Assembly: GCA_964624075.1 (NCBI GenBank)
Contig: CAZUWH010000026.1
Coordinates: forward strand, 1 to 28,905
Direction of reading: 5' to 3'
Length of the DNA stretch: 28,905 nt
From: CAZUWH01 sp964624075
Lineage (GTDB): Bacteria; Pseudomonadota; Alphaproteobacteria; Rhodospirillales; Rhodospirillaceae
Program-made: the position numbers and the translations under genes
Notes under the pieces: generated by a model
What the model was told of the DNA's origin: nothing
What the model saw: only the letters and a program-made list of their open reading frames with translations
Database searches by the model: none
In this document: piece after piece, positions 1 to 8,129 of the stretch
Layout of the letters: every line of letters begins with the position of its first letter
Position numbering within the stretch: the stretch's first letter is position 1

Positions 1-59
1 CCATCCGCGAAGGCGGCCGCACCGTCGGCGCCGGCGTGGTGTCAAAAATCATTGAGTGA
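1..59 (+). CDS. tuf: Elongation factor Tu, C-terminal end (partial)
   Basis: Only the last 18 codons and the TGA stop are in the window. They read IREGGRTVGAGVVSKIIE, the near-invariant C-terminus of bacterial EF-Tu domain III. EF-Tu delivers aminoacyl-tRNA to the ribosomal A site as a GTP complex. The gene lies 62 nt before rpsJ, the usual str-to-S10 operon junction. The first two bases belong to a codon cut by the window edge. Confidence 0.93.
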   Translation, partial: IREGGRTVGAGVVSKIIE

Positions 60-121
60 TTGGAAGCACACAAACGCGTGGGCAAAAAGCAAAAGCATTG
101 ACTGTAACACGGAACGAGAAG

Positions 122-430
122 ATGGAAAGCCAGAACATTCGCATCCGCCTTAAGGCATTCGATCATCGCATATTGGATCAGTCCACGCGCGAGATTGTCA
201 GTACTGCGAAGCGGACGGGCGCCCAGGTACGTGGTCCGATCCCTCTGCCGACGCAGATTGAGAAGTTCACCTTGAACCGCTCACCACACATCGACAAGAA
301 ATCACGTGAGCAGTTCGAGATCCGGACGCACAAACGACTATTGGATGTCGTTGATCCGACTCCCCAGACCGTTGATGCTCTCATGAAGCTCGACTTGGCT
401 GCGGGGGTAGATGTCGAGATCAAGCTGTGA
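122..430 (+). CDS. rpsJ: 30S ribosomal protein S10
   Basis: This 102-residue protein begins MESQNIRIRLKAFDHRILDQ and contains the S10 signature GPIPLPTQIEKFTLNRSPH followed by KKSREQFEIRTHKRL. S10 is part of the 30S head and also the NusE transcription antitermination factor. The ATG at 122 was chosen because it gives the family's length and N-terminus; an in-frame GTG at 56 would add residues unlike S10. It is the first gene of the S10 operon, after tuf and 10 nt before rplC. Confidence 0.98.
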   Translation: MESQNIRIRLKAFDHRILDQSTREIVSTAKRTGAQVRGPIPLPTQIEKFTLNRSPHIDKKSREQFEIRTHKRLLDVVDPTPQTVDALMKLDLAAGVDVEIKL

Positions 431-440
431 GGGAACGGCA

Positions 441-1163
441 ATGCGCTGTGGTTTTATCGCGCGGAAGATCGGCATGACGCGTCTTTTTGCCGAAGATGGT
501 AGTCATGTTCCCGTCACGGTGCTTGAGGTTGACAAGTGCCAGGTCGTAGCTGCCCGGACGGTGGAGAAGGATGGCTATACGGCCGTTCAGCTTGGAGCCG
601 GAACAGCCAAGGTCAAGAATACGAGCAAGGCGGAGCGAGGGCACTTTGCCAAGGCGAAAGTGGAACCCAAGCGCAAGGTCGTTGAGTTTCGCGTCAGTCC
701 GGATTGTCTGCTGGAACCGGGGGTGGAGCTGTCCGTTGCCCATTTTCTGGCCGGTCAGCGGGTTGATGTGGTCGGAACGACGATTGGCAAGGGCTTTGCC
801 GGGGCGATGAAGCGGCACAACTTTGGTGGTCTGGAAGCCTCTCATGGTGTGTCCGTTTCGCACCGCTCCCATGGATCTACGGGGCAGCGGCAGGATCCAG
901 GGCGTGTCTTCAAGAACAAACGGATGGCCGGGCACATGGGGGATCGTCGCGTGACGACACAGAATCTTGAGGTTCTCAAGACCGATGAAGCACGGGGGTT
1001 GATTCTGCTCAAAGGCGCGGTCCCGGGGGCGGCGGGGGGATGGGTGCTTGTTCGTGATGCCGTGAAGCGCGGGCAACCCGTAGGGGTCCCATGGCCAGCG
1101 GGCGTAAAAAAGGCAGCCGCTGAGGCCCCGGTTGCAGGGTCGTTGGTGGCACGGGAGGAATAG
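441..1163 (+). CDS. rplC: 50S ribosomal protein L3
   Basis: The product has 240 residues starting MRCGFIARKIGMTRLFAEDG. L3 is an early-assembling 23S rRNA binder near the peptidyl-transferase centre. The family core GSTGQRQDPGRVFKNKRMAG is present and includes the glutamine that is N5-methylated by PrmB in other bacteria. The C-terminal ~35 residues are an Ala/Val-rich tail beyond the usual end, as I recall for alphaproteobacterial L3. A GAGGGAA ribosome-binding site precedes the ATG. The gene ends in TAG. Confidence 0.97.
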   Translation: MRCGFIARKIGMTRLFAEDGSHVPVTVLEVDKCQVVAARTVEKDGYTAVQLGAGTAKVKNTSKAERGHFAKAKVEPKRKVVEFRVSPDCLLEPGVELSVAHFLAGQRVDVVGTTIGKGFAGAMKRHNFGGLEASHGVSVSHRSHGSTGQRQDPGRVFKNKRMAGHMGDRRVTTQNLEVLKTDEARGLILLKGAVPGAAGGWVLVRDAVKRGQPVGVPWPAGVKKAAAEAPVAGSLVAREE

Positions 1164-1167
1164 ATCC

Positions 1168-1788
1168 ATGAAGGTCGACGTCATCAATCTGGACAACCAG
1201 ATCGTCGGCTCCGTGGAGCTCGCCGATGAGGTGTTCGCCATCGAGGTGCGAACGGATATTCTGCACCGGATGGTACGTTATCAGCTTGCCAGACGGCAGG
1301 CCGGCACACATAAGACCAAGGGGATCAGCGACCTCAGCGGCACGACCAAAAAGCCTTTTCGCCAGAAGGGGCGTGGCGCAGCCCGCCAGGGCTCGTTGCG
1401 ATCGCCACAATTCCGTGGCGGAGCGGTGATCTTCGGACCGGTTGTGCGGTCCCATGCCCATGACTTGCAGAAGAAGGTACGGCGGCTGGCGTTGCGCTGT
1501 GCCCTGTCAGCCAAGGTCAAGAGGGGTAAGCTGGTGGTGGTCGATGGATTGCAGGTGTCTGCACCAAAGACCAGGGAGCTGGCAACACGATTTGCGACCC
1601 TCGGCTGGACATCGGCTGTGATCGTTGGCGGAACGACGGTTGAGGAAGGTTTTCTCCGTGCGGCCCGTAATATCAAGAATATCGTTGTCCTGCCCCAGCA
1701 GGGTGCAAATGTTTATGACATCCTGCGGCGTGACATCCTGGTGTTGACACGGGCGGCGGTGCAGCATCTTGAGGAGCGTCTGAAATGA
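1168..1788 (+). CDS. rplD: 50S ribosomal protein L4
   Basis: The 206-residue product has the L4 extended-loop motif KKPFRQKGRGAARQGSLRSP and the following GGAVIFGP segment. L4 binds 23S rRNA domain I, lines the exit tunnel and in some bacteria autoregulates the S10 operon. The ATG at 1168 follows GGGAGGAA with good spacing, and the N-terminus MKVDVINLDNQ fits the family. It starts 4 nt after rplC and its stop overlaps the rplW start by 4 nt (ATGA). Confidence 0.97.
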   Translation: MKVDVINLDNQIVGSVELADEVFAIEVRTDILHRMVRYQLARRQAGTHKTKGISDLSGTTKKPFRQKGRGAARQGSLRSPQFRGGAVIFGPVVRSHAHDLQKKVRRLALRCALSAKVKRGKLVVVDGLQVSAPKTRELATRFATLGWTSAVIVGGTTVEEGFLRAARNIKNIVVLPQQGANVYDILRRDILVLTRAAVQHLEERLK

Positions 1789-2099
1789 GCTGGACAGGGG
1801 TACGTTTGGCGAGAGAGCGCATGTACGACGTTATCCGTGCCCCGATCATCACGGAGAAGGCGAGCATGGGGTCTGAGCACAACCATGTCACATTTCGCGT
1901 TTCGCTCGACGCCTCCAAACCCGAGATCAAGGCGGCGGTCGAGAGGTTGTTCGGTGTGCGGGTAAAAGCAGTGAACACCTTGATTTCAAAAGGTAAAACC
2001 AAACGGTTCCGGGGACGGCGTGGCAGGCAGAGCGATGTGAAGAAGGCGATTGTTACCCTGGCCGAGGGTGACTCCATTGATGTGACGACGGGGATCTAA
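1785..2099 (+). CDS. rplW: 50S ribosomal protein L23
   Basis: The core MYDVIRAPIITEKASMGSEH and the loop VNTLISKGKTKRFRGRRGR identify L23, which sits at the polypeptide exit and docks trigger factor and SRP. The start at 1785 overlaps the rplD stop as ATGA and has a GAGGAG site upstream, giving 104 residues. An internal ATG at 1821 would give 92 residues and cannot be excluded. The upstream start is preferred because related proteins, as I recall, carry a short N-terminal extension ending in ERMYD. Confidence 0.95.
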   Translation: MSWTGVRLARERMYDVIRAPIITEKASMGSEHNHVTFRVSLDASKPEIKAAVERLFGVRVKAVNTLISKGKTKRFRGRRGRQSDVKKAIVTLAEGDSIDVTTGI

Positions 2100-2102
2100 A
2101 CA

Positions 2103-2933
2103 ATGGCCTTGAAGACGTTCAAGCCGGTTACGCCGGGCCTGAGGCAGCTCATCATCGTTGACCGTAGGGAGCTGTACAAGGACGGACCGGTCAAGGCCCT
2201 GACTGAGGGGAAAGCCAGCTCGGGGGGGCGGAATAATCTTGGCCGTATCACGGTGCGTCATCAGGGGGGGGGGCACAAGCAGCGCTATCGTGTGATTGAT
2301 TTCAGACGTCGGAAATTTTATATGGTCGCAACGGTTGAACGGCTGGAATATGATCCGAATCGTACTGCCTTCATTGCGCTGCTTCGTTATGAAGATGGGA
2401 CGTTTACTTATATCCTGGCTCCCCAGCGTTTGAAGGTGGGTGATACGGTCGTGGCTGGAGAAAAGGTTGATATCAAACCGGGCAATGCCATGCCGTTGCG
2501 GAACATGCCGGTGGGGACCATTGTCCACAATGTGGAAATGAAAGCCGGTAAAGGCGGGCAGATTGCTCGGGCAGCAGGGTGTTATGCGCAGCTGATTGGC
2601 AAAGATGCCGGTTACGCCCAGCTTCGGTTGAGTTCCGGAGAGTTGCGCGTGGTACGGGGGGAATGTCTGGGAACGGTCGGGGCTGTTTCCAATGCCGATA
2701 ACCAGAACATAAGTTTGGGCAAGGCGGGACGCAACCGGTGGCGGGGGGTACGGCCGACGGTGCGTGGGGTAGCGATGAATCCGGTGGACCATCCGCATGG
2801 TGGCGGCGAAGGCCGGACCTCGGGCGGTCGCCATCCGGTCACCCCTTGGGGCGTGCCCACGAAAGGCAAGCGGACACGGCACAATAAACGGACCGATGCA
2901 CTGATCATGCGGCGTCGGCACAAGAAGGCTTAA
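2103..2933 (+). CDS. rplB: 50S ribosomal protein L2
   Basis: This is full-length L2 (276 residues), with N-terminus MALKTFKPVTPGLRQL, the RHQGGGHKQRYRVIDFRR core and the C-terminal VAMNPVDHPHGGGEGRTSGG motif containing the conserved histidine near the peptidyl-transferase centre. L2 is needed for subunit joining. The RHQGGGHK codons contain an uninterrupted run of ten G (2264-2273), unusual in an essential gene. It starts 3 nt after rplW. Confidence 0.98.
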   Translation: MALKTFKPVTPGLRQLIIVDRRELYKDGPVKALTEGKASSGGRNNLGRITVRHQGGGHKQRYRVIDFRRRKFYMVATVERLEYDPNRTAFIALLRYEDGTFTYILAPQRLKVGDTVVAGEKVDIKPGNAMPLRNMPVGTIVHNVEMKAGKGGQIARAAGCYAQLIGKDAGYAQLRLSSGELRVVRGECLGTVGAVSNADNQNISLGKAGRNRWRGVRPTVRGVAMNPVDHPHGGGEGRTSGGRHPVTPWGVPTKGKRTRHNKRTDALIMRRRHKKA

Positions 2934-2947
2934 AGAGGAGGGTAGTG

Positions 2948-3226
2948 GTGGCTCGTTCGGTGTGGAAGGGCCCGTTTGTCGATGGTTATCTTTTGAAGAA
3001 GGCCGACAAGGCGCGGGAGTCCGGACGCAATGAAGTGATCAGGATGTGGTCGCGTCGTTCGACCATTCTGCCGCAGTTCGTAGGGCTAACCTTCGGCGTA
3101 CATAATGGGCAGAAATTTATCCCGGTGCTGGTGACCGAGAACATGATTGGCCACAAGTTCGGAGAATTTGCACCGACCCGTACCTTTCATGGACATGCTG
3201 CGGACAAGAAGGCGAAGAGGAAGTGA
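2948..3226 (+). CDS. rpsS: 30S ribosomal protein S19
   Basis: The 92-residue product MARSVWKGPFVDGYLLKKAD matches S19, which binds 16S rRNA with S13 in the 30S head. Two adjacent in-frame GTG codons lie at 2945 and 2948. The second gives the canonical N-terminus and is chosen; AGAGGAGGG lies just upstream and could serve either. The C-terminus GEFAPTRTFHGHAADKKAKR is typical. The GTG start differs from the ATG of most neighbours. Confidence 0.96.
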   Translation: MARSVWKGPFVDGYLLKKADKARESGRNEVIRMWSRRSTILPQFVGLTFGVHNGQKFIPVLVTENMIGHKFGEFAPTRTFHGHAADKKAKRK

Positions 3227-3227
3227 C

Positions 3228-3611
3228 ATGGGAAAAACCGCTGCGCCGCGTCGGCTTGATGATAGCTCGGCCCGAGCTGTGGCCAATGCCATCCGGACCA
3301 GTCCGCGCAAATTGAATCTCGTGGTGGCATCGATTCGGGGGCTCAGGGCGGAAAGTGCCCTGGCGCAGTTGGCGTTTTCACCGCGGCGTGTGGCGGCAAC
3401 GGTTCGACAGGCCTTGCAGTCGGCTATCGCCAATGCGGAGGGTAACCATCATCTCGATGTTGACAGGCTGTATGTGGCCGAGGCCTACGTGGGGAAGGGT
3501 TTGGTTATGAAGCGATGGCAGGCGCGCGCGCGCAGTCGTGTCGGCCAGATCCGGAAACCGTTCAGCCATTTGACGATCATTGTGCGTGAGCGCGAAGGAG
3601 ACGGTAACTGA
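3228..3611 (+). CDS. rplV: 50S ribosomal protein L22
   Basis: The 127-residue product has the L22 helix segment VANAIRTSPRKLNLVVASIR and the loop AYVGKGLVMKRWQARARSRV, whose tip reaches the exit tunnel near the macrolide site. The C-terminus KPFSHLTIIV is conserved. The ATG is 1 nt after rpsS, and the TGA overlaps the rpsC ATG by one base. This indicates translational coupling inside the S10 operon. Confidence 0.96.
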   Translation: MGKTAAPRRLDDSSARAVANAIRTSPRKLNLVVASIRGLRAESALAQLAFSPRRVAATVRQALQSAIANAEGNHHLDVDRLYVAEAYVGKGLVMKRWQARARSRVGQIRKPFSHLTIIVREREGDGN

Positions 3612-4294
3612 TGGGCCAGAAAGTCAATCCGATCGGCTTGCGTTTGGGTATCAACCGGACCTGGGATTCACGTTGGTTTGCCGATGATGATTATGCTGAT
3701 CTGCTGCACAGGGACTTGTACATCCGCGAGTATCTGAAGAAGAAGCTGATCCAGGCGGGTGTTTCCCGGATTGTCATCGAACGGCCGGCTAAGAAAGCCC
3801 GCATCACCATTCATACGGCCCGGCCTGGAGTTGTAATCGGCAAAAAGGGACAGGATATCGAGGTTCTGCGCAAGGATCTGCAACGCATAACCGGAGGGGA
3901 TGTTCATCTCAACATTGTCGAAATTCGCAAGCCTGAACTGGATGCGCAACTTGTGGCGGAGAACATCGCCCAGCAGCTGGAACGGCGGGTTGCCTTTCGG
4001 CGGGCCATGAAGCGGGCTGTGCAGTCTGCCATGCGTCTGGGGGCCCAGGGGATCCGCATCAATTGTGCCGGGCGTCTTGGGGGGGCGGAGATTGCCCGGA
4101 CAGAGTGGTATCGCGAAGGACGTGTGCCGTTGCACACCTTGCGAGCCGATGTCGATTACGGAATCACGACAGCTAAGACAACTTATGGGACATGCGGCGT
4201 CAAGGTATGGGTTTTCAAAGGCGAGATCATGGTGCATGACCCGATGGCTCAGGACAAGCGGCTGGCCGAGCAGCAACAACAGGGAAGCCGCTGA
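3611..4294 (+). CDS. rpsC: 30S ribosomal protein S3
   Basis: The 227-residue product starts MGQKVNPIGLRLGINRTWDS. Its KH type-2 segment PGVVIGKKGQDIEVLRKDL contains the GxxG loop, and the C-terminal domain carries YGITTAKTTYGTCGVKVWVF. S3 lines the mRNA entry channel and has helicase activity together with S4 and S5. Length and both domains are normal. It is followed by a 26-nt gap before rplP. Confidence 0.98.
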   Translation: MGQKVNPIGLRLGINRTWDSRWFADDDYADLLHRDLYIREYLKKKLIQAGVSRIVIERPAKKARITIHTARPGVVIGKKGQDIEVLRKDLQRITGGDVHLNIVEIRKPELDAQLVAENIAQQLERRVAFRRAMKRAVQSAMRLGAQGIRINCAGRLGGAEIARTEWYREGRVPLHTLRADVDYGITTAKTTYGTCGVKVWVFKGEIMVHDPMAQDKRLAEQQQQGSR

Positions 4295-4320
4295 CGGTTT
4301 GGGTTTGAAGGATCACGATC

Positions 4321-4740
4321 ATGCTTAGTCCGAAGCGGAGCAGGTTTCGCAAGCAACACAAAGGCCGTATCCATGGTATGGCGAAAGGGGGCAGCTCTTT
4401 GAACTTCGGGGCTTATGGTCTCAAGGCGCTGGAACCGGAACGGATTACGGCGCGTCAGATCGAGGCGGCACGGCGAGCGATTACCCGGCAAATGAAACGG
4501 CAGGGGCGGGTATGGATCCGGATTTTTCCTGATGTTCCGGTATCGGTGAAACCGGCTGAGGTTCGTATGGGATCGGGTAAGGGATCCCCGGAATATTGGA
4601 TCTGTCGTGTGAAACCAGGCCGGATTCTGTTTGAGATTGATGGTGTGGTCGAAGAAACGGCCCGTCAGGCCTTTACGCTGGCGGCGGCCAAATTGCCGAT
4701 CAAGACCAAGTTCATAGCCCGTCTGCCCGGGGAGGCATGA
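4321..4740 (+). CDS. rplP: 50S ribosomal protein L16
   Basis: The 139-residue product begins MLSPKRSRFRKQHKGRIHGM and contains RRAITRQMKRQGRVWIRIFP and MGSGKGSPEYWICRVKPGRI, all diagnostic of L16. L16 helps shape the A-site tRNA cleft of the 50S subunit. Length is standard. It is followed 3 nt later by rpmC, as expected in the S10 operon. Confidence 0.97.
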   Translation: MLSPKRSRFRKQHKGRIHGMAKGGSSLNFGAYGLKALEPERITARQIEAARRAITRQMKRQGRVWIRIFPDVPVSVKPAEVRMGSGKGSPEYWICRVKPGRILFEIDGVVEETARQAFTLAAAKLPIKTKFIARLPGEA

Positions 4741-4743
4741 ATC

Positions 4744-4956
4744 ATGACCGCAGCCGGTGATGTCCGCGCCCGGACAACCGATGAGCTCAAGGTGCAGTTG
4801 CTAACCCTGAAGAAGGAACAGTTTAACCTCCGCTTCCAGAAGGCAAGCGGGCAACTTGAAAATACGGCCAGGGTCAGGCAGGTCCGGCGCGAAATCGCCC
4901 GTGTGAGGACTGTCCTGGGTGAACGCAGCCGCAAGGCGTCGGGGGAGCATTCGTAA
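4744..4956 (+). CDS. rpmC: 50S ribosomal protein L29
   Basis: This small helical protein (70 residues) has the L29 pattern TTDELKVQLLTLKKEQFNLR followed by KASGQLENTARVRQVRREIA and RVRTVL. L29 lies at the exit tunnel next to L23. Position between rplP and rpsQ confirms the call. Its stop is 1 nt before the rpsQ start. Confidence 0.95.
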   Translation: MTAAGDVRARTTDELKVQLLTLKKEQFNLRFQKASGQLENTARVRQVRREIARVRTVLGERSRKASGEHS

Positions 4957-4957
4957 A

Positions 4958-5209
4958 ATGCCGAGGCGGATCCTACAAGGAGTGGTCGTCAGCAACCGGA
5001 TGGACAAGACTGTCGTGGTCAGAGTCGAACGTCGTGTTATGCACTCCGTGTACAAAAAGTTTATTCAACGATCCAAAAAGTACCACGCACACGATGAACT
5101 GAATCAGTGCAAGGTGGGTGATGTGGTTCGGATTCGGGAATGTCGCCCGTTGTCCCGGACAAAAACATGGGAAGTGATGGCAGATGAGATTCTGCCATCA
5201 CAAACTTGA
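4958..5209 (+). CDS. rpsQ: 30S ribosomal protein S17
   Basis: The 83-residue OB-fold protein begins MPRRILQGVVVSNRMDKTVV and continues with KYHAHDELNQCKVGDVVRIR and ECRPLSRTKTWEV. S17 is a primary 16S rRNA binder in the 30S body. ATG 4958 is selected over an in-frame upstream start at 4919 that would run into rpmC. It is the last gene of the S10 operon block, 18 nt before rplN. Confidence 0.96.
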   Translation: MPRRILQGVVVSNRMDKTVVVRVERRVMHSVYKKFIQRSKKYHAHDELNQCKVGDVVRIRECRPLSRTKTWEVMADEILPSQT

Positions 5210-5227
5210 AACTAAGGGAAAAGAGCC

Positions 5228-5596
5228 ATGATCCAGATGCAAACCAATCTTGACGTGGCGGATAATTCCGGTGCCCGTCGGGTTATGTGCATCAAGGTAC
5301 TGGGCGGCTCGAAGCGAAGGACGGCAACGGTTGGAGACGTTATCATCGTGTCGGTCAAGGAGGCCATTCCACGGGGACGGGTAAAAAAGGGTGACATCCA
5401 TCGGGCGGTCATCGTTCGATCTGCAAAGGAGATCCGGCGTCCTGATGGCAGTGTCATTCGTTTTGATCGCAGTGCCGCCGTTCTGATCAACAAACAGGGG
5501 GAGCCGATCGGAACGCGCATCTTTGGTCCGGTGGTGCGGGAACTGAGGGCCAGGAAGTATATGAAAATCATATCGCTGGCGCCGGAGGTGCTGTGA
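5228..5596 (+). CDS. rplN: 50S ribosomal protein L14
   Basis: The 122-residue product starts MIQMQTNLDVADNSGARRVM and has the L14 motif GDIHRAVIVRSAKEIRRPDG and the end KIISLAPEVL. L14 forms an inter-subunit bridge and is the binding platform of the silencing factor RsfS. A GGGAAAAG stretch sits before the ATG. It opens the spc part of the cluster and overlaps rplX by one base (TGATG). Confidence 0.98.
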   Translation: MIQMQTNLDVADNSGARRVMCIKVLGGSKRRTATVGDVIIVSVKEAIPRGRVKKGDIHRAVIVRSAKEIRRPDGSVIRFDRSAAVLINKQGEPIGTRIFGPVVRELRARKYMKIISLAPEVL

Positions 5597-5916
5597 TGGT
5601 GAAGTTGAAAATCAGGAAAGGGGATCGTGTTGTCGTCATTACGGGCCGAGACAAGGGGAAACGTGGTGAGGTTCTGAAGGCGTTTCCAAAAGAGAATCGC
5701 GTCATCGTGCAGGGTGTGAACCTGGTCAAGCGGCATCAACGCCAGTCAACGCAACAGGAAGGCGGTATTATCGAAAAGGAAGCGCCGATTCACGTATCGA
5801 ACATTGCCCATATCGATCCCAAGACCGACAAACCGACCCGGGTGGGATGCCGAATTCTGGAAGATGGTCGCAAGGTGCGTGTTGCCTTGCGTTCTGGCGA
5901 AGTGATCGACAGGTAG
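5596..5916 (+). CDS. rplX: 50S ribosomal protein L24
   Basis: The 106-residue product has the KOW motif GDRVVVITGRDKGKRGEVLK near its N-terminus and the L24 segment GVNLVKRHQRQSTQQEGGII. L24 is an assembly initiator that contacts the 5' end of 23S rRNA. ATG 5596 overlaps the rplN stop by one base; a GTG three bases upstream would add one residue. The stop is TAG. Confidence 0.96.
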   Translation: MVKLKIRKGDRVVVITGRDKGKRGEVLKAFPKENRVIVQGVNLVKRHQRQSTQQEGGIIEKEAPIHVSNIAHIDPKTDKPTRVGCRILEDGRKVRVALRSGEVIDR

Positions 5917-5926
5917 GAAGACCACC

Positions 5927-6466
5927 ATGACCCGGTTGCGAGAACATTATGAAAAGGTTGTAAAGCCGGCTCTTGTCAAGCAGTTCGGATACAAGAACCC
6001 CATGTCGGTCCCCCGACTCGACAAGATTGTCATCAACATGGGGGTCGGCGAGGCCGTGCAGGATGTGAAAAAGATTGAGGCGGCAGTGACAGACCTGGCG
6101 GCAATCTCAGGACAGAAGCCGGTCGTAACGAAAGCGAAGAAATCGATCTCCACTTTCAAATTGCGACAGGGTATGGTGATTGGTTGCAAGGTCACCTTGC
6201 GGAAAGAACGCATGTATGAGTTTATGGACCGGCTTATCACTATTGCCCTGCCGCGTGTTCGTGATTTTCGCGGTGTGCCGGGCAGAAGTTTTGATGGCCG
6301 CGGCAATTTTTCGATGGGATTGAAGGAGCAGCTCGTGTTTCCAGAGATCAACTATGACAAGGTTGATTCCATTCGTGGAATGGATATCACCATTTGCACG
6401 ACGGCACGGACGGACGGGGAGGCTAAGGCCTTGCTGGCCGGCTTTGATATGCCGTTCCAGGGTTGA
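5927..6466 (+). CDS. rplE: 50S ribosomal protein L5
   Basis: This is a 179-residue L5 with MTRLREHYEKVVKPALVKQF, NPMSVPRLDKIVINMGVGEA and GNFSMGLKEQLVFPEINYDK. L5 binds 5S rRNA and contacts P-site tRNA and the small subunit. Length is typical. A GTAGGAAGACC stretch precedes the ATG, 10 nt after rplX. Confidence 0.98.
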   Translation: MTRLREHYEKVVKPALVKQFGYKNPMSVPRLDKIVINMGVGEAVQDVKKIEAAVTDLAAISGQKPVVTKAKKSISTFKLRQGMVIGCKVTLRKERMYEFMDRLITIALPRVRDFRGVPGRSFDGRGNFSMGLKEQLVFPEINYDKVDSIRGMDITICTTARTDGEAKALLAGFDMPFQG

Positions 6467-6482
6467 GGTACGGAGAATTCGC

Positions 6483-6788
6483 ATGGCAAAAGTCAGTGCC
6501 GTGGAGCGCAACAAGAAACGTGAGCGTCTGGCCAGACAGCAGGCGGCGCGTCGGAAGCGGTTCAAGACGGTTGTAATGAATCGTAGTGTTTCTCCTGAGG
6601 AACGTTTTGATGCCGTGCTGAAGTTGGCCGAAATGCCACGCAACGGTGCACGGGGGCGCGTGCGTAACCGGTGTGAGATCACGGGCCGGCCACGCGGTAC
6701 GTACCGGAAGTTCAAGCTTGGCCGTGTAATACTGCGTGAGCTAGCGTCAAAAGGCCAGATTCCCGGCATGGTCAAGTCAAGTTGGTAA
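6483..6788 (+). CDS. rpsN: 30S ribosomal protein S14 (zinc-independent type)
   Basis: The 101-residue product MAKVSAVERNKKRERLARQQ ends in TYRKFKLGRVILRELASKGQ and IPGMVKSSW, the S14 C-terminus. It is the long form lacking the CxxC zinc ligands of the short S14, as is usual in Alphaproteobacteria. ATG 6483 is preceded by GGTACGGAGAATTCGC. A longer in-frame upstream start at 6354 would overlap rplE and is rejected. Confidence 0.97.
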   Translation: MAKVSAVERNKKRERLARQQAARRKRFKTVVMNRSVSPEERFDAVLKLAEMPRNGARGRVRNRCEITGRPRGTYRKFKLGRVILRELASKGQIPGMVKSSW

Positions 6789-6798
6789 GGGGTAGGCT

Positions 6799-7197
6799 AT
6801 GGCATTTTCTGATCCCTTGGGTGATATGCTGACCCGCATTCGCAACGGTCAACATGCCCGCAAGTCTAGTGTGGTGGCGCCTGCCTCGAAACTGCGTGAA
6901 AATGTTCTTGATGTTCTTAAACGTGAAGGTTACATCCGTGGCTATGAGCGCAATGTCGTGCGGAATGGTGTCGAGGAAATACGTATCGGTTTGAAATATA
7001 TAGAAGGGCAGCCGGTTATTCGTGAGATCGAACGGGTATCCAAGCCTGGACGGCGAGTTTATTCGAAGATCGCGGAATTGCCAAAAGTCTATAACGGTCT
7101 GGGGATCAGTATTTTGTCGACGCCCCGGGGGGTCATGTCCGACCACGAGGCCCGCCAGGTCAATGTGGGGGGCGAGGTCTTGTGTCAGGTGTTCTGA
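6799..7197 (+). CDS. rpsH: 30S ribosomal protein S8
   Basis: The 132-residue product has MAFSDPLGDMLTRIRNGQHA and the C-terminal LGISILSTPRGVMSDHEARQ that defines S8. S8 binds the central domain of 16S rRNA and in E. coli represses spc operon translation at the rplE start. No comparable regulatory site was identified here by eye. It is placed 10 nt after rpsN. Confidence 0.97.
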   Translation: MAFSDPLGDMLTRIRNGQHARKSSVVAPASKLRENVLDVLKREGYIRGYERNVVRNGVEEIRIGLKYIEGQPVIREIERVSKPGRRVYSKIAELPKVYNGLGISILSTPRGVMSDHEARQVNVGGEVLCQVF

Positions 7198-7208
7198 GGA
7201 AGAATCCG

Positions 7209-7742
7209 ATGTCACGTGTTGGAAAATATCCCGTAGCGGTGCTAAGTGGTGTGACCGCTGTCGTTGGTGATGGCAGGATCACGGTCCGCGGCAAACAGGG
7301 CATGCTGTCCCTGGCTTTGGGAGCCGAAGTAGCCGTCACCGTGGAGAACAGCAAGGTCTGGGTCCGGCCGCAGGGTGACGACAAATTCACGCGCGCCCTA
7401 TGGGGAACGACGCGCGCCAATATCCATAACATGATCGTTGGCGTGGATCAGGGATTTTCCAGACGGCTTGACATCGTGGGGGTGGGTTACAAGGCGGCGG
7501 TTCAGGGGAAGGTACTGACGCTGGCACTCGGATTTTCACATGATGTTGTGTATCCGATCCCGAATGATGTAATGGTCCGGTGTGACTCGCCAACGGTGAT
7601 TACCGTCAGCGGGCCATCGAAGGAACGTGTTGGACAGGTCGCCGCGGAGATTCGTTCTTACCGTCCTCCTGAACCTTACAAGGGAAAAGGAATCAAGTAC
7701 GCCGACGAGTGGATCCTTCGCAAGGAAGGCAAGAAGAAGTGA
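7209..7742 (+). CDS. rplF: 50S ribosomal protein L6
   Basis: The 177-residue product starts MSRVGKYPVAVLSGVTAVVG. The second of the two L6 repeats carries the diagnostic RSYRPPEPYKGKGIKYADEW, which binds the sarcin-ricin stem region. ATG 7209 is preceded by GAGGAAGAATCCG. Length is as expected. Confidence 0.97.
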   Translation: MSRVGKYPVAVLSGVTAVVGDGRITVRGKQGMLSLALGAEVAVTVENSKVWVRPQGDDKFTRALWGTTRANIHNMIVGVDQGFSRRLDIVGVGYKAAVQGKVLTLALGFSHDVVYPIPNDVMVRCDSPTVITVSGPSKERVGQVAAEIRSYRPPEPYKGKGIKYADEWILRKEGKKK

Positions 7743-7752
7743 GGACGCGGGG

Positions 7753-8115
7753 ATGGAGACTTCGAAGGATATTTTTGCGCGGCGCCGGCGGCGTACCCGT
7801 TTCAATCTGAAACGCAAGGGCGACGGACGGCTGCGTTTGTCTGTTTATCGGGCGGGGCGTCATATTTACGCGCAGGTCATTAATGACAGGATCGGGCGAA
7901 CACTGGCAGCCGCCTCGACTCTTGACAAGGCGTTGCGGGAGCGGCTGGAAACCGGTGCCGACAAGATTGCGGCGGCAGCGGTGGGGACATTGATTGCAGA
8001 ACGTGCTCTGGCGGCCGGTGTGAAAGAGGTTGTATTTGACCGGGGTGGATTCATGTATCACGGGCGCATCAGAGCTCTGGCAGATGCCGCCCGAGAGGGT
8101 GGTCTGGCATTTTAA
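7753..8115 (+). CDS. rplR: 50S ribosomal protein L18
   Basis: The 120-residue product has the arginine-rich N-terminus FARRRRRTRFNLKRKGDGRL, then RLSVYRAGRHIYAQVINDR, and ends VVFDRGGFMYHGRIRALADA with AREGGLAF. L18 binds 5S rRNA with L5. ATG 7753 follows GAGGACGCGGGG. The usual position between rplF and rpsE supports the call. Confidence 0.97.
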   Translation: METSKDIFARRRRRTRFNLKRKGDGRLRLSVYRAGRHIYAQVINDRIGRTLAAASTLDKALRERLETGADKIAAAAVGTLIAERALAAGVKEVVFDRGGFMYHGRIRALADAAREGGLAF

Positions 8116-8129
8116 AAGGATTTGAAGGC

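Noticed and set aside
56..121. Longer rpsJ from the GTG at 56
   Set aside because: The 22 extra residues do not resemble S10, and the start would overlap the tuf stop; ATG 122 gives the canonical protein.
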